In this document: piece by piece, positions 7,679 to 14,466 of the stretch
Numbering within the stretch: the stretch's first letter is position 1
Layout: each line of letters opens with the position of its first letter
From: Roseomonas marmotae
Lineage (GTDB): Bacteria > Pseudomonadota > Alphaproteobacteria > Acetobacterales > Acetobacteraceae
Length of the DNA stretch: 64,000 bases
Reading direction: 5' to 3'
Assembly (NCBI RefSeq): GCF_017654485.1
Contig: NZ_CP061093.1
Coordinates: 38,715 to 102,714, forward strand
The notes under the pieces: generated by a model
The model's database searches: none
What the model was told of the DNA's origin: nothing
The model's input: only the letters and a program-made list of their open reading frames with translations
Made by a program: the position numbers and the translations under genes

Positions 7679-8761
7679 ATGAGCGGAACCGAGGACAATG
7701 GCGCCGCCGGGGAACCGGCGGAGGATCCGATGGCCGACTGGGGTGCCGCCGGCATGGCCATGGGCCAGGGCGACATCGACAGCCTCTTCGGCGGCCCCGA
7801 TCCGGCGGCGACCGAAACGGCGCGTACCGGGCTGGAAGCTCTGGTCGGCGGCGCGGTGCGCCACGAGAAGCTGCCGATGCTGGACATCGTGGTGGACAGG
7901 CTGGCCCGGCTGCTGACCACCAGCATCCGCAAATTCACCGCCGACAATGCCGATGCCATGATCGACCGCATGCGCCCCGTGCGCGTCGGCGCCTTCCTGG
8001 ACACCGTCACCCTGCCGGCGATGATCGGCATCATCCGCATCGAGGAATGGGACGGCTATTGCCTGGCTGCCCTCGATTCCCGGCTGATCGGCTCCATCGT
8101 CGATATCCTGCTCGGCGGCCGCCGCAATGCGGTGCAGCCGATCGAGGGCCGCCCCTATACGCCGATCGAGCGCGCCTTCGTCGAAAAATTCGTAGGCGTG
8201 CTCACGCAGGATATGGGCCGCGCCTTCGAGGCCGTCTCCCCCGCCACCTTCCGGCTGGAGCGGTTCGAGATCACGCCGGGCTATGCGCTGATCACCAAGC
8301 CCACCGCCGCCGCCCTGACCTTCCGCGCCGAGATCACCATGGAGGGGCGCGGCGGGCATATCGACTTCCTGCTGCCCTATGCCTCGATTGAGCCGGTGCG
8401 CGACCTGCTGAGCCAGGAGGTGCTGGGCAAGAAGGTCGGCGGCGACACCATCTGGCGCAGCCATCTGGCGGAGGAGCTGCCACGCGCCAGCGCGGAGCTG
8501 ACGGCGGTGATCGACAGCCGGACCATGTCCTTCGCCGAGGTGGCGCGCTGGCAGCCCGGCTCCGTCATCGCGCTGGACCGTCGGCCCGAGGACAATCTGG
8601 ATGTCTTCTGCCAGGGCCTGCTGGTCTGCCGCGCCCGCATGGCCGCGCGTGACGACCGCGTGGTGCTGCGGGTGGAGGATTGCGTGATCGAGAAGACCTG
8701 GCCCGGCGACACGCCCGTCCCCGAGGACCGCGGAGAAACCCTGATGGAGACGCCCCGATGA
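7679..8761 (+). CDS. fliM: Flagellar motor switch protein FliM
   Basis: C-ring protein that receives phosphorylated CheY and switches the direction of rotation. 360 residues. Near the N-terminus, QGDIDSLFGG (about 30-39) is the CheY-P docking segment seen in FliM proteins. The middle domain has RFEITPGYALITKPTAAALTFRAEI and the dimer and FliG-contact region GGHIDFLLPYASIEPVRDLLSQEVLGKK. The C-terminal SpoA-like part includes FAEVARWQPGSVIALDRRPEDNLDVFCQGLLVCRARM. The stop codon overlaps the next ATG (ATGA). Confidence 0.95.
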   Translation: MSGTEDNGAAGEPAEDPMADWGAAGMAMGQGDIDSLFGGPDPAATETARTGLEALVGGAVRHEKLPMLDIVVDRLARLLTTSIRKFTADNADAMIDRMRPVRVGAFLDTVTLPAMIGIIRIEEWDGYCLAALDSRLIGSIVDILLGGRRNAVQPIEGRPYTPIERAFVEKFVGVLTQDMGRAFEAVSPATFRLERFEITPGYALITKPTAAALTFRAEITMEGRGGHIDFLLPYASIEPVRDLLSQEVLGKKVGGDTIWRSHLAEELPRASAELTAVIDSRTMSFAEVARWQPGSVIALDRRPEDNLDVFCQGLLVCRARMAARDDRVVLRVEDCVIEKTWPGDTPVPEDRGETLMETPR

Positions 8762-9324
8762 CATTCGTGCAGATCCTCGACGCCGGCGCCATTGCGGTGC
8801 TGGTGGCGCAATCCGGCTGGATCCTCCTGCTCTATCGCCGGATGGGCCGGTTGCGCGTGGCGCTGGATTCCGCCGGCGATGTCATCGATCAGCTCGATGC
8901 CGCTTCCAGGCGGCTGGACGGTTCGGCCGGCGGCATCGTGCAGAAGGTGAAGGACGGCATCGGCGAGGTGGACAGCAAGATTCAGGCCTGCCGCCGCGTG
9001 GCGCAGGAGCTGACCGCCGCCTCCCGCCAGGCGGAGGAAGTGGCGGCGCGGCTGGACCAGGCACTGCGGCAGAACCGCCGGCTGCAGGCGGCCCGCGCCG
9101 CTGCGCCACCACGTGAGCTGGCCGAGCCGCTGGGCCTGGCCGAGCGCCTGGCCGGCCGCGCCCCACCACTGCTGGAACTTGCCGCCACTCCCTTGCCGGG
9201 CCATCCGGCATCGGACGAGGTGCTGGCCGAACTGGCGGTGGAGCGGCTGCTGGCCAGGGAAATGCCCTTTCCTGCCATGCCGGAGGCGGCGGAGCGGCGG
9301 GTCTTCCGCCTGACGCTGGACTGA
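8758..9324 (+). CDS. Membrane-anchored coiled-coil flagellar protein (DUF6468-like)
   Basis: 188 residues, coupled to fliM by a four-base overlap. One N-terminal membrane helix (about 3-24: FVQILDAGAIAVLVAQSGWILLLY) is followed by a long heptad-like helix (about 30-120, with VIDQLDAASRRLDGSAGGIVQKVKDGI and ELTAASRQAEEVAARLDQALRQNRRLQ) and a Pro/Ala/Leu-rich tail. This layout resembles the DUF6468 proteins encoded after fliM in Rhodospirillales, as I recall that family. No function is known to me. The site between fliM and the MotE-type gene suggests a basal-body or stator accessory role. Confidence 0.6.
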   Translation: MTFVQILDAGAIAVLVAQSGWILLLYRRMGRLRVALDSAGDVIDQLDAASRRLDGSAGGIVQKVKDGIGEVDSKIQACRRVAQELTAASRQAEEVAARLDQALRQNRRLQAARAAAPPRELAEPLGLAERLAGRAPPLLELAATPLPGHPASDEVLAELAVERLLAREMPFPAMPEAAERRVFRLTLD

Positions 9325-9343
9325 GGCCGGGGAGATCGCATCC

Positions 9344-10033
9344 ATGAGGATTGAGACAAGGACGTTCGGTCCGGCCGCCAGGCTCTTCGGACCCCGGCTG
9401 GGACTGCCGCTGATGGCCCTGGGGCTGGCGGCACTGCTGCCGGGACGGCTGGAGGGATTGACGGCGTTCCTGCCCGTCTGGCCGCCCGAGGCCATCGCTG
9501 CGCCGCCAGCCCCGCCGCCAGCGCCGCCTCTTCACCCTGTCGCCCTGCGCGAGGGGGTGGTGGCGCTGCCGCGTGTCTCCGAGACCCTGGCTGGCCCGGC
9601 ACGCCCCAATCCGCTGGGCGAGGACCGTCCTGGCGAGGGCCGGTTGCTGCTGGAAGTCGGCCGCCGGCAGGCGGAGGTGGAGCGGCGCGAGCGCGCCGTG
9701 GAGCTGCGCGAGGCCCGCCTGCAGGCCGCCGAAGATTTGGCCCGCGCGCAGATCGCCGAACTGACGCGGCTGCGGCAGGAGATGGAGCAGCTGGTGGTGC
9801 GGGAGGGTTCGGCTGCCGAGGCTGATCTCGAGGCGCTGGTGGCGCTCTACGTCAATATGCGGCCACAGCAGGCGGCGAAGGTGTTGGACAAGCTGGAGGC
9901 GCCGCGCGCCGCCATTATCCTGCTGAAGATTCCGGAGCGGCAGGCCGGGCCGATCCTCGCCAATATGGAGCCGCTCTCGGCCCTGGCGGTGACGCAGGAG
10001 ATCGCCGGGCGGCGCGACGCCTTCCGGCGCTAG
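9344..10033 (+). CDS. MotE-family periplasmic stator chaperone
   Basis: 229 residues. One N-terminal membrane segment (about 20-45) is followed by a Pro-rich linker and a long coiled coil (about 105-165: RRQAEVERRERAVELREARLQAAEDLARAQ). The C-terminal module LVALYVNMRPQQAAKVLDKLEAPRAAIILLKIPERQAGPILANMEPLSALAVTQEIA is the MgtE-N-like domain typical of the COG3334/MotE family. In rhizobia MotE is a periplasmic partner that stabilises MotC, a motility protein that interacts with MotB; here the exact client is inferred. It is the last gene of the fliL operon and is followed by a GC hairpin. Confidence 0.75.
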   Translation: MRIETRTFGPAARLFGPRLGLPLMALGLAALLPGRLEGLTAFLPVWPPEAIAAPPAPPPAPPLHPVALREGVVALPRVSETLAGPARPNPLGEDRPGEGRLLLEVGRRQAEVERRERAVELREARLQAAEDLARAQIAELTRLRQEMEQLVVREGSAAEADLEALVALYVNMRPQQAAKVLDKLEAPRAAIILLKIPERQAGPILANMEPLSALAVTQEIAGRRDAFRR

Positions 10034-10048
10034 GGCCGGCGGGTCCGT

Positions 10049-10068
10049 GGCGCCCGGCGACGGGCGCC
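10049..10068. terminator. GC-rich hairpin between convergent genes
   Basis: Perfect 8-bp inverted repeat GGCGCCCG / CGGGCGCC around a GCGA loop, 15 bases after the MotE-type stop and 45 bases before the stop of the convergent gene. There is no clear T tract, so transcription stop is likely but not certain. Confidence 0.45.
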
Positions 10069-10113
10069 GGCAGGACGCCAACCGGGCGGGGGTGAGCGCC
10101 CCGCCCGCGGCCT

Positions 10114-10761
10114 TCAGGCGGCGGAGACCATGCCGCCGCGGCGGATCATTCCTTCCGCCCAGGCCGGGATGACGGCGCGGCAGCCCTCCGGCCCCAGCAG
10201 CGCATAGCCGCCCTCCGCCAGCGCCGTGACGGCACCGCCCTGCCGATCGAGCCCGGAGAGCGGGAAGCAGAGGTCGCAATCCAGCAGGCTGGCCAGCCCG
10301 GGTTCCGCCATCCGCGGCAGGAGTCCACGTGCCAGCCGCAGCAGCGCGTCCAGCGACCCGGCGCTGGCCAGGGGCTGCGCCGGCTGCGGGCTATCCAGCC
10401 GCGCCAGAAGCAGTTGCCAGGCCAATTCCCCTTCGCCGTGCCGCAGGTCGATCTGCCAGCCCTGACGCCGGGCCCGCCACAGGCCGCCGCCGGGCTGGAA
10501 GGCCAGTGCCTCCCCGCCCAGGCTTTCGGGCGGGATGGGCAGGGCCACGCGGATGCGCAACCCGCGCAGCCGGGCAGCGATGCGCCGTTCCTGCCGTTGC
10601 CGCAGCCAGAGCGCCAGGCCAAACAGCGGCAGCGGCGCGGCGGCCCAGGGCTGCGGCACGGCCAGCCCTGGCAGGGCGCCGAGCGCGGCACCGGCGCCGG
10701 CCAGCGCGATCAGGGCGGTGGAAGTCAGCAGGCTGAAGCCGTGTTGGCGCTGCGGCGGCAT
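10114..10761 (-). CDS. Unknown two-helix membrane protein in flagellar cluster
   Basis: 215 residues from the ATG at 10761, chosen because the upstream extension crosses the motif-rich spacer. Two membrane helices near the N-terminus (about 8-30 and 35-50: LLTSTALIALAGAGAALGALPGL and AAPLPLFGLALWLRQRQER). A soluble domain follows, rich in Leu, Arg and Trp, with GEALAFQPGGGLWRARRQGWQIDLRHGEGELAWQLLLARL. A Cys pair (LLDCDLCFPLSGLD) lies near residue 170. I do not recognise a family. The TGCGAAA-type motifs in the shared promoter region suggest that it is part of the flagellar regulon. Confidence 0.55.
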   Translation of the reverse strand: MPPQRQHGFSLLTSTALIALAGAGAALGALPGLAVPQPWAAAPLPLFGLALWLRQRQERRIAARLRGLRIRVALPIPPESLGGEALAFQPGGGLWRARRQGWQIDLRHGEGELAWQLLLARLDSPQPAQPLASAGSLDALLRLARGLLPRMAEPGLASLLDCDLCFPLSGLDRQGGAVTALAEGGYALLGPEGCRAVIPAWAEGMIRRGGMVSAA

Positions 10762-10820
10762 GGCGGCACTCCGCGAGGATGGGTTTTCCGCTGGCCAGCC
10801 TGCCACGTGGGATCGTAATA

Positions 10821-10863
10821 TTTCGCGAATTTTCGCACGAAATACGGGTTTTATGCGAAAATC
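10821..10863. promoter_or_regulatory. Cluster of TGCGAAAA-type motifs in a divergent promoter
   Basis: Two minus-strand forms (TTTCGCG at 10821, TTTTCGCA at 10830) and a plus-strand TGCGAAAATC at 10854 lie in an AT-rich island within a GC-rich background. They sit between two divergent genes, about 60 bases from each start, as expected for a shared control region. Confidence 0.45.
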
Positions 10864-10927
10864 TTTTGACGAGGCCCGCTCCCCTTGCGAAGAAAGATCA
10901 TCCCCTAACCTGCCAGAAAGGCTCCCC

Positions 10928-11254
10928 ATGCCGATGCAGACCCTCCCGAACGAGATCGCCCAGAACAAAGCCGCACCCTGGCCCGCCCTGGGCGAGGCCG
11001 CCATGGTCAAGGCTGCCGCGCTGGGCCGGCGAGACGGGCTGGCCGGCCGCTTGCGCGATTTCAACCTGGAGGAAAGGGAGGGCGGGCTGGCTGTGGTCGA
11101 TGCCGCACAGCGCGAGCCGATGCCGGGCGCCCCGCTGTCCTGGCAGCATTCCCGGCTAATGCTGGCGGCAGTACGCCAATGCTATGCCGCCGGCCTGCAC
11201 CACGGCGCCGATGTGCGACGGGAGAAGGAGCGCCGCGCCGCCACGGCCGCTTAG
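10928..11254 (+). CDS. Small unknown protein in flagellar cluster
   Basis: 108 residues, starting at the first of two adjacent ATGs after a TGCGAAAATC motif 64 bases upstream. A GAAAGG-like ribosome site precedes it. The protein is Ala-rich and mostly helical, with a mid-protein DFNLEEREGGLAVVDAAQ and a His-rich AAGLHHGADVRREKERR tail. No signal peptide or membrane helix. I know no family match; it could be an export chaperone by size and context, but nothing in the sequence proves this. It ends two bases from the stop of the convergent methyltransferase gene. Confidence 0.5.
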   Translation: MPMQTLPNEIAQNKAAPWPALGEAAMVKAAALGRRDGLAGRLRDFNLEEREGGLAVVDAAQREPMPGAPLSWQHSRLMLAAVRQCYAAGLHHGADVRREKERRAATAA

Positions 11255-11256
11255 TG

Positions 11257-12054
11257 TCAGGAAGACCCATATTCGGCGATAACCGCACTGGCTCGCCGCT
11301 CGATCGGCGAGCCAGTGCGGGCGAACAGTATGTCTGTCTGAGCCAGCACCGTGCCGATGCGCCGCAGGTCGAGGATGTCGAACGGCAGGAACCCGAGTTG
11401 GTGCAGATGCGCCACGATCTCCGCCATACGCGGCGCGCCAGCATTGTAATCGACCAGCGAGACTTCCAGCAGGATCAGCTCGGTGCGGTCCAGGACCGTC
11501 TTCGCTCCGGCCAGGACATCAAGTTCGGCACCTTGCACATCGAGCTTCAGAAACACGTTCTTCCGCTGCACATGCGACGCGAGTGCTTCGTCGAGCGTAC
11601 GCATTGGCAGCGTGACCTCCTGGCGCGCGAATGCCGTATTCTCGGCGTAGAGGGATGAGCCCGTCTCGGCCAGGAAGAACGGCACGCTCTCGGCACGGCG
11701 GGAACCGAGCAGGCCGCTCACCACCTCGACGCGCCCAGGCGCAAGCGCCGCGGCCTGGTGCAGCACTTCAGCCTTCTCCGGCTGTGCCTCCAGCATCACG
11801 AACTGCGCGCCGGGGAACAACGGGAGCGCCATGCGCGTCCAATCGCCGCGATAAGCGCCGATGTCGACGACCAGGTCCGGTGCATAGCCAAACCGCTGGA
11901 CACGCCGCAATCCGGCCTCCACGCGGTTTTCCATCGCGTTGGCCAGCGGTTCGAGATCCGGGTGATTGCTGAGCTTGGAGAGCCAGTACCGCCCGGTACG
12001 CGAAACGGCAAGGTTACGTGCCAATCTGCCTAATACGCTCGACCTCAGCGCCAT
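11257..12054 (-). CDS. FkbM-family SAM-dependent methyltransferase
   Basis: 265 residues. FkbM enzymes place methyl groups on sugars or small molecules. Visible signs: the SAM-binding loop LVVDIGAYRGDWTRMA (about 60-75), the acidic strand FVMLEAQPEKAEVL, and the FkbM block VTLPMRTLDEAL...KNVFLKLDVQGAELDVLAGA, with a late ILLEVSLVDYNAGAPRMAEIV. The codon use looks less GC-extreme than its neighbours, and a gene-free stretch lies upstream, so it may be an insertion into the flagellar cluster. A role in modifying flagellin glycans would fit the setting but is inference. Confidence 0.8.
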   Translation of the reverse strand: MALRSSVLGRLARNLAVSRTGRYWLSKLSNHPDLEPLANAMENRVEAGLRRVQRFGYAPDLVVDIGAYRGDWTRMALPLFPGAQFVMLEAQPEKAEVLHQAAALAPGRVEVVSGLLGSRRAESVPFFLAETGSSLYAENTAFARQEVTLPMRTLDEALASHVQRKNVFLKLDVQGAELDVLAGAKTVLDRTELILLEVSLVDYNAGAPRMAEIVAHLHQLGFLPFDILDLRRIGTVLAQTDILFARTGSPIERRASAVIAEYGSS

Positions 12055-12445
12055 AGCCCCTCGCCCCGCCTGGTGAGAATCCTATGGCAGTTTCGTTTTT
12101 ATTTGTGAACAATATTCAGCCGGCGCTGGGATCGCGATCATCGCGATGCCTGTGCCCAGGCTGATCTTGATAGCCAGGTGTCTCGACCGGGCTCGCATGG
12201 ACTGACAAGCATGCACGAGCGGATCGGCGCCGCCAGCCGAGGCGATAAGCTGGTGTTCCAGATGCTCGGAGTGCTAGCCGGGTGATCTTCCACCAGATGG
12301 CCGAAAGGGATTCAGCGCGTGGACGCCCGCGTACAGGTGGAGGGCGTCTTTGCCTGCGAGGTGGAACCGTAACCCGCCAGCGAGACGGTGACACCGTAAT
12401 GGAGCACGCTCGAAGACCGCGGCCACGGCATGGAGTGATCGCGGT
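12055..12445. other. Gene-free stretch of about 390 bases
   Basis: Begins with a short AT-rich piece (12085-12118) that may hold the promoter of the minus-strand methyltransferase gene. The rest has only short interrupted frames in all directions and no recognisable protein remnant, although its look is that of decayed DNA. No tRNA-like fold or repeat was seen. Confidence 0.4.
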
Positions 12446-13459
12446 TCACGACCCATAGGCCCGCTGCGCCGAGGCCGCATGGCCGGGCATGGGCTCCTGC
12501 CGCAGCGCCTCCAGCAGCGGGGCGGGCAGGCGGGTGCTCTCGCCGGGCGCGGTGCCGGTCTCCTGGACCGCCTGCCCCCGCCCCATGCGGCTGAAGACCT
12601 CGACCAGCGCCGAGGCCATCATCCGCTCAGGCGTATGGGCCACGCGGGCCGGGGCGCCGCTGCCCCACCAGAAGGGCTCGGCGCTGGCGATGGCTTCCCC
12701 CGGCTGGGTCGCGCTGGTGACAGCGGCGAATTCCACCGGCCCCTTCGGTGCCTCTAGGCCGAGTTGGGCATAGACCCTCCCCACCCGGTCGCGGATTCCA
12801 TCCAGGAACTGGCGGGCGGATAGCGGCGCGCCATCGCCGCCATGGAACAGCCTGGCATTGGCCCGCGCGGCGCCGGGCAGCAGGTCGGCTGCGGCGCGGG
12901 AAGGGTCCTCGGCCACGGCGCGCAGCAGCTTGTCGGCGCCGGCCACGCCCAGGAAATGGCCGAGATACAACTCCCCCACATCCGGCTTGCGCCCCAGCGC
13001 GGGGGTCAGCGCCTCCGACACGTCCTTCAGATGCTCGGCGCCCAGCCGCGCGGAGAGTTCGGGATCGTCGCGCAGCGCCAGGATGCGGGCGCGCTCCGCC
13101 GGCTCGGTCACGGAGAGGCGGCCGGAGGCGGTGCGAATGATGCCCTCGGCCTCCCGCGCCAGCCCATGTGTGGCGCCGTGGCGGTGCACCACATCCAGCC
13201 AGGTCTGGTCGATGAATTGGAAGAGCCCGCGCGCCGAGGAACCGGGCGCCTGCGCGGCAGGCTGGAAGCCGCTTTCGATGGCGGCCTTGGCGGCCAGCAC
13301 GCCGAAGCCGACGCCTGTGCTTTCCGCCGCGCCCCGCAAGGCGCCGGCGACGGGCCGGGAGAGGCTGTAGCGGCCCAGCGTCTCAGCCGTGCCGCCGGCT
13401 TCCGGCATGACGCGGGTAAGGCGCGGGCTGTCCTGCGGGGGGAGCACACTGGGAACCAT
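12446..13459 (-). CDS. Lytic transglycosylase (SLT domain), flagellum-associated
   Basis: 337 residues from the ATG at 13459. The catalytic SLT fold covers about 47-100: VGFGVLAAKAAIESGFQPAAQAPGSSARGLFQFIDQTWLDVV, with the catalytic Glu in AAIESGF and the later motif GELYLGHFLGVAGADKLL. There is no clear signal peptide, so export may be through the flagellar apparatus or by another route. Enzymes of this kind cut peptidoglycan so that the rod can pass, the work done by FlgJ in enterobacteria. It is divergent from motA, with TGCGAAAA motifs in the shared 108-base spacer. Confidence 0.8.
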   Translation of the reverse strand: MVPSVLPPQDSPRLTRVMPEAGGTAETLGRYSLSRPVAGALRGAAESTGVGFGVLAAKAAIESGFQPAAQAPGSSARGLFQFIDQTWLDVVHRHGATHGLAREAEGIIRTASGRLSVTEPAERARILALRDDPELSARLGAEHLKDVSEALTPALGRKPDVGELYLGHFLGVAGADKLLRAVAEDPSRAAADLLPGAARANARLFHGGDGAPLSARQFLDGIRDRVGRVYAQLGLEAPKGPVEFAAVTSATQPGEAIASAEPFWWGSGAPARVAHTPERMMASALVEVFSRMGRGQAVQETGTAPGESTRLPAPLLEALRQEPMPGHAASAQRAYGS

Positions 13460-13478
13460 GAGACCTCCGGCGGGTGTA

Positions 13479-13515
13479 TGCGAAAAACTTCTGTAGCACG
13501 TTGTGATGCGAAATG
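13479..13515 (+). promoter_or_regulatory. Two TGCGAAA motifs before motA
   Basis: TGCGAAAAACTT at 13479 and TGCGAAATG at 13507, 28 bases apart, in the spacer between the divergent transglycosylase and motA genes. The two copies on one face resemble a two-site operator. Confidence 0.4.
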
Positions 13516-13567
13516 ATAAGAGCAAAACCCTGGCACCCCCCGCGTCACAGGCAAGGCCCCCGCATCG

Positions 13568-14461
13568 ATGATCCAGCTCGCCGGAATCCTCGGAGTCTTC
13601 GTCGCCATCTTCGGCGGCTATCTCATCGCCGGCGGCCATATGGCCGTGATCCTGGGCGCCCTGGGGCCGGAGCTTCTGATCATCGGCGGTTCCGGCCTGA
13701 TGACCATGCTCATCGCCAATGACGGTGCCGGCGTCCGCAAGATCCTGAAGTCGCTGGGCCAGGTCTTCAAGGGCCCGCGCTGGAAGAGCACCGACTACAG
13801 CGACCTGCTGAGCCTGCTCTACCTGCTGCTGCGGACGCACCAGAAGGAGGGCGCGGCGAAGCTGGAGAAGCATATCGAGAAGCCGGACAGCTCCTCCATC
13901 TTCTCGCGCTATCCGCGGCTGGCACGCGATGCCGCGGTCAGCGGTCTGGTCTGCGACACGATGCGGACCATCACGCTGAACAACAAGGATCCCCATCTCG
14001 TCGGCGAGATGATGGAGGCCACTATCGAAAAGCGCGCGGCCGAGGATATCAAGCCCGCCAGGGCGTTGCAGACGGTGGCCGATGCCTTTCCCGCGCTCGG
14101 CATCGTCGCCGCCGTGCTCGGCATCATCAAGGCGCTCGGGGCCATTTCCGAAAGTCCGGAGGTGCTGGGCCATATGATCGGCTCCGCGCTGGTCGGCACC
14201 TTCCTCGGCGTCTTTCTCTCCTATGGCCTGGTCGGGCCCATGGCCGCGCGCCTGAAGAGCATCTTCGAGGAGGAGCGGCGGATGCTGGATGTCGCCCGCG
14301 CGGTGATCACCAGCTACCTGCAGAATCTCTCGCCGCAGATCTGCGTCGAGGTCGGCCGGCAATCGGTGCCGACCAAGTTGCAGCCGAGCTTCGACCAGAT
14401 GGAGGAACAGCTGCGCACTGCCGCCCGGTTCAGGACCGATGCCGAAGGTGGGGGCGAGTAA
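13568..14461 (+). CDS. motA: Flagellar motor stator protein MotA
   Basis: Stator subunit that forms the ion channel with MotB and touches FliG. 297 residues, near the length of the alphaproteobacterial long MotA type. First helices at about 1-20 and 28-50 (MIQLAGILGVFVAIFGGYLIAGGHMAVILGALGPELLIIGGSGL). A cytoplasmic loop follows, with FKGPRWKSTDYSDLLSLLYLLLR. The last two helices include ALQTVADAFPALGIVAAVLGIIKALG and MIGSALVGTFLGVFLSYGLVGPMAARL, both hallmarks of MotA. Six bases separate it from the next gene. Confidence 0.95.
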   Translation: MIQLAGILGVFVAIFGGYLIAGGHMAVILGALGPELLIIGGSGLMTMLIANDGAGVRKILKSLGQVFKGPRWKSTDYSDLLSLLYLLLRTHQKEGAAKLEKHIEKPDSSSIFSRYPRLARDAAVSGLVCDTMRTITLNNKDPHLVGEMMEATIEKRAAEDIKPARALQTVADAFPALGIVAAVLGIIKALGAISESPEVLGHMIGSALVGTFLGVFLSYGLVGPMAARLKSIFEEERRMLDVARAVITSYLQNLSPQICVEVGRQSVPTKLQPSFDQMEEQLRTAARFRTDAEGGGE

Positions 14462-14466
14462 GCCCG

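Noticed and set aside
12116..12394. 92-codon minus-strand frame between methyltransferase and transglycosylase genes
   Set aside because: Arg/Pro-rich with no family likeness; looks like decayed or non-coding DNA.
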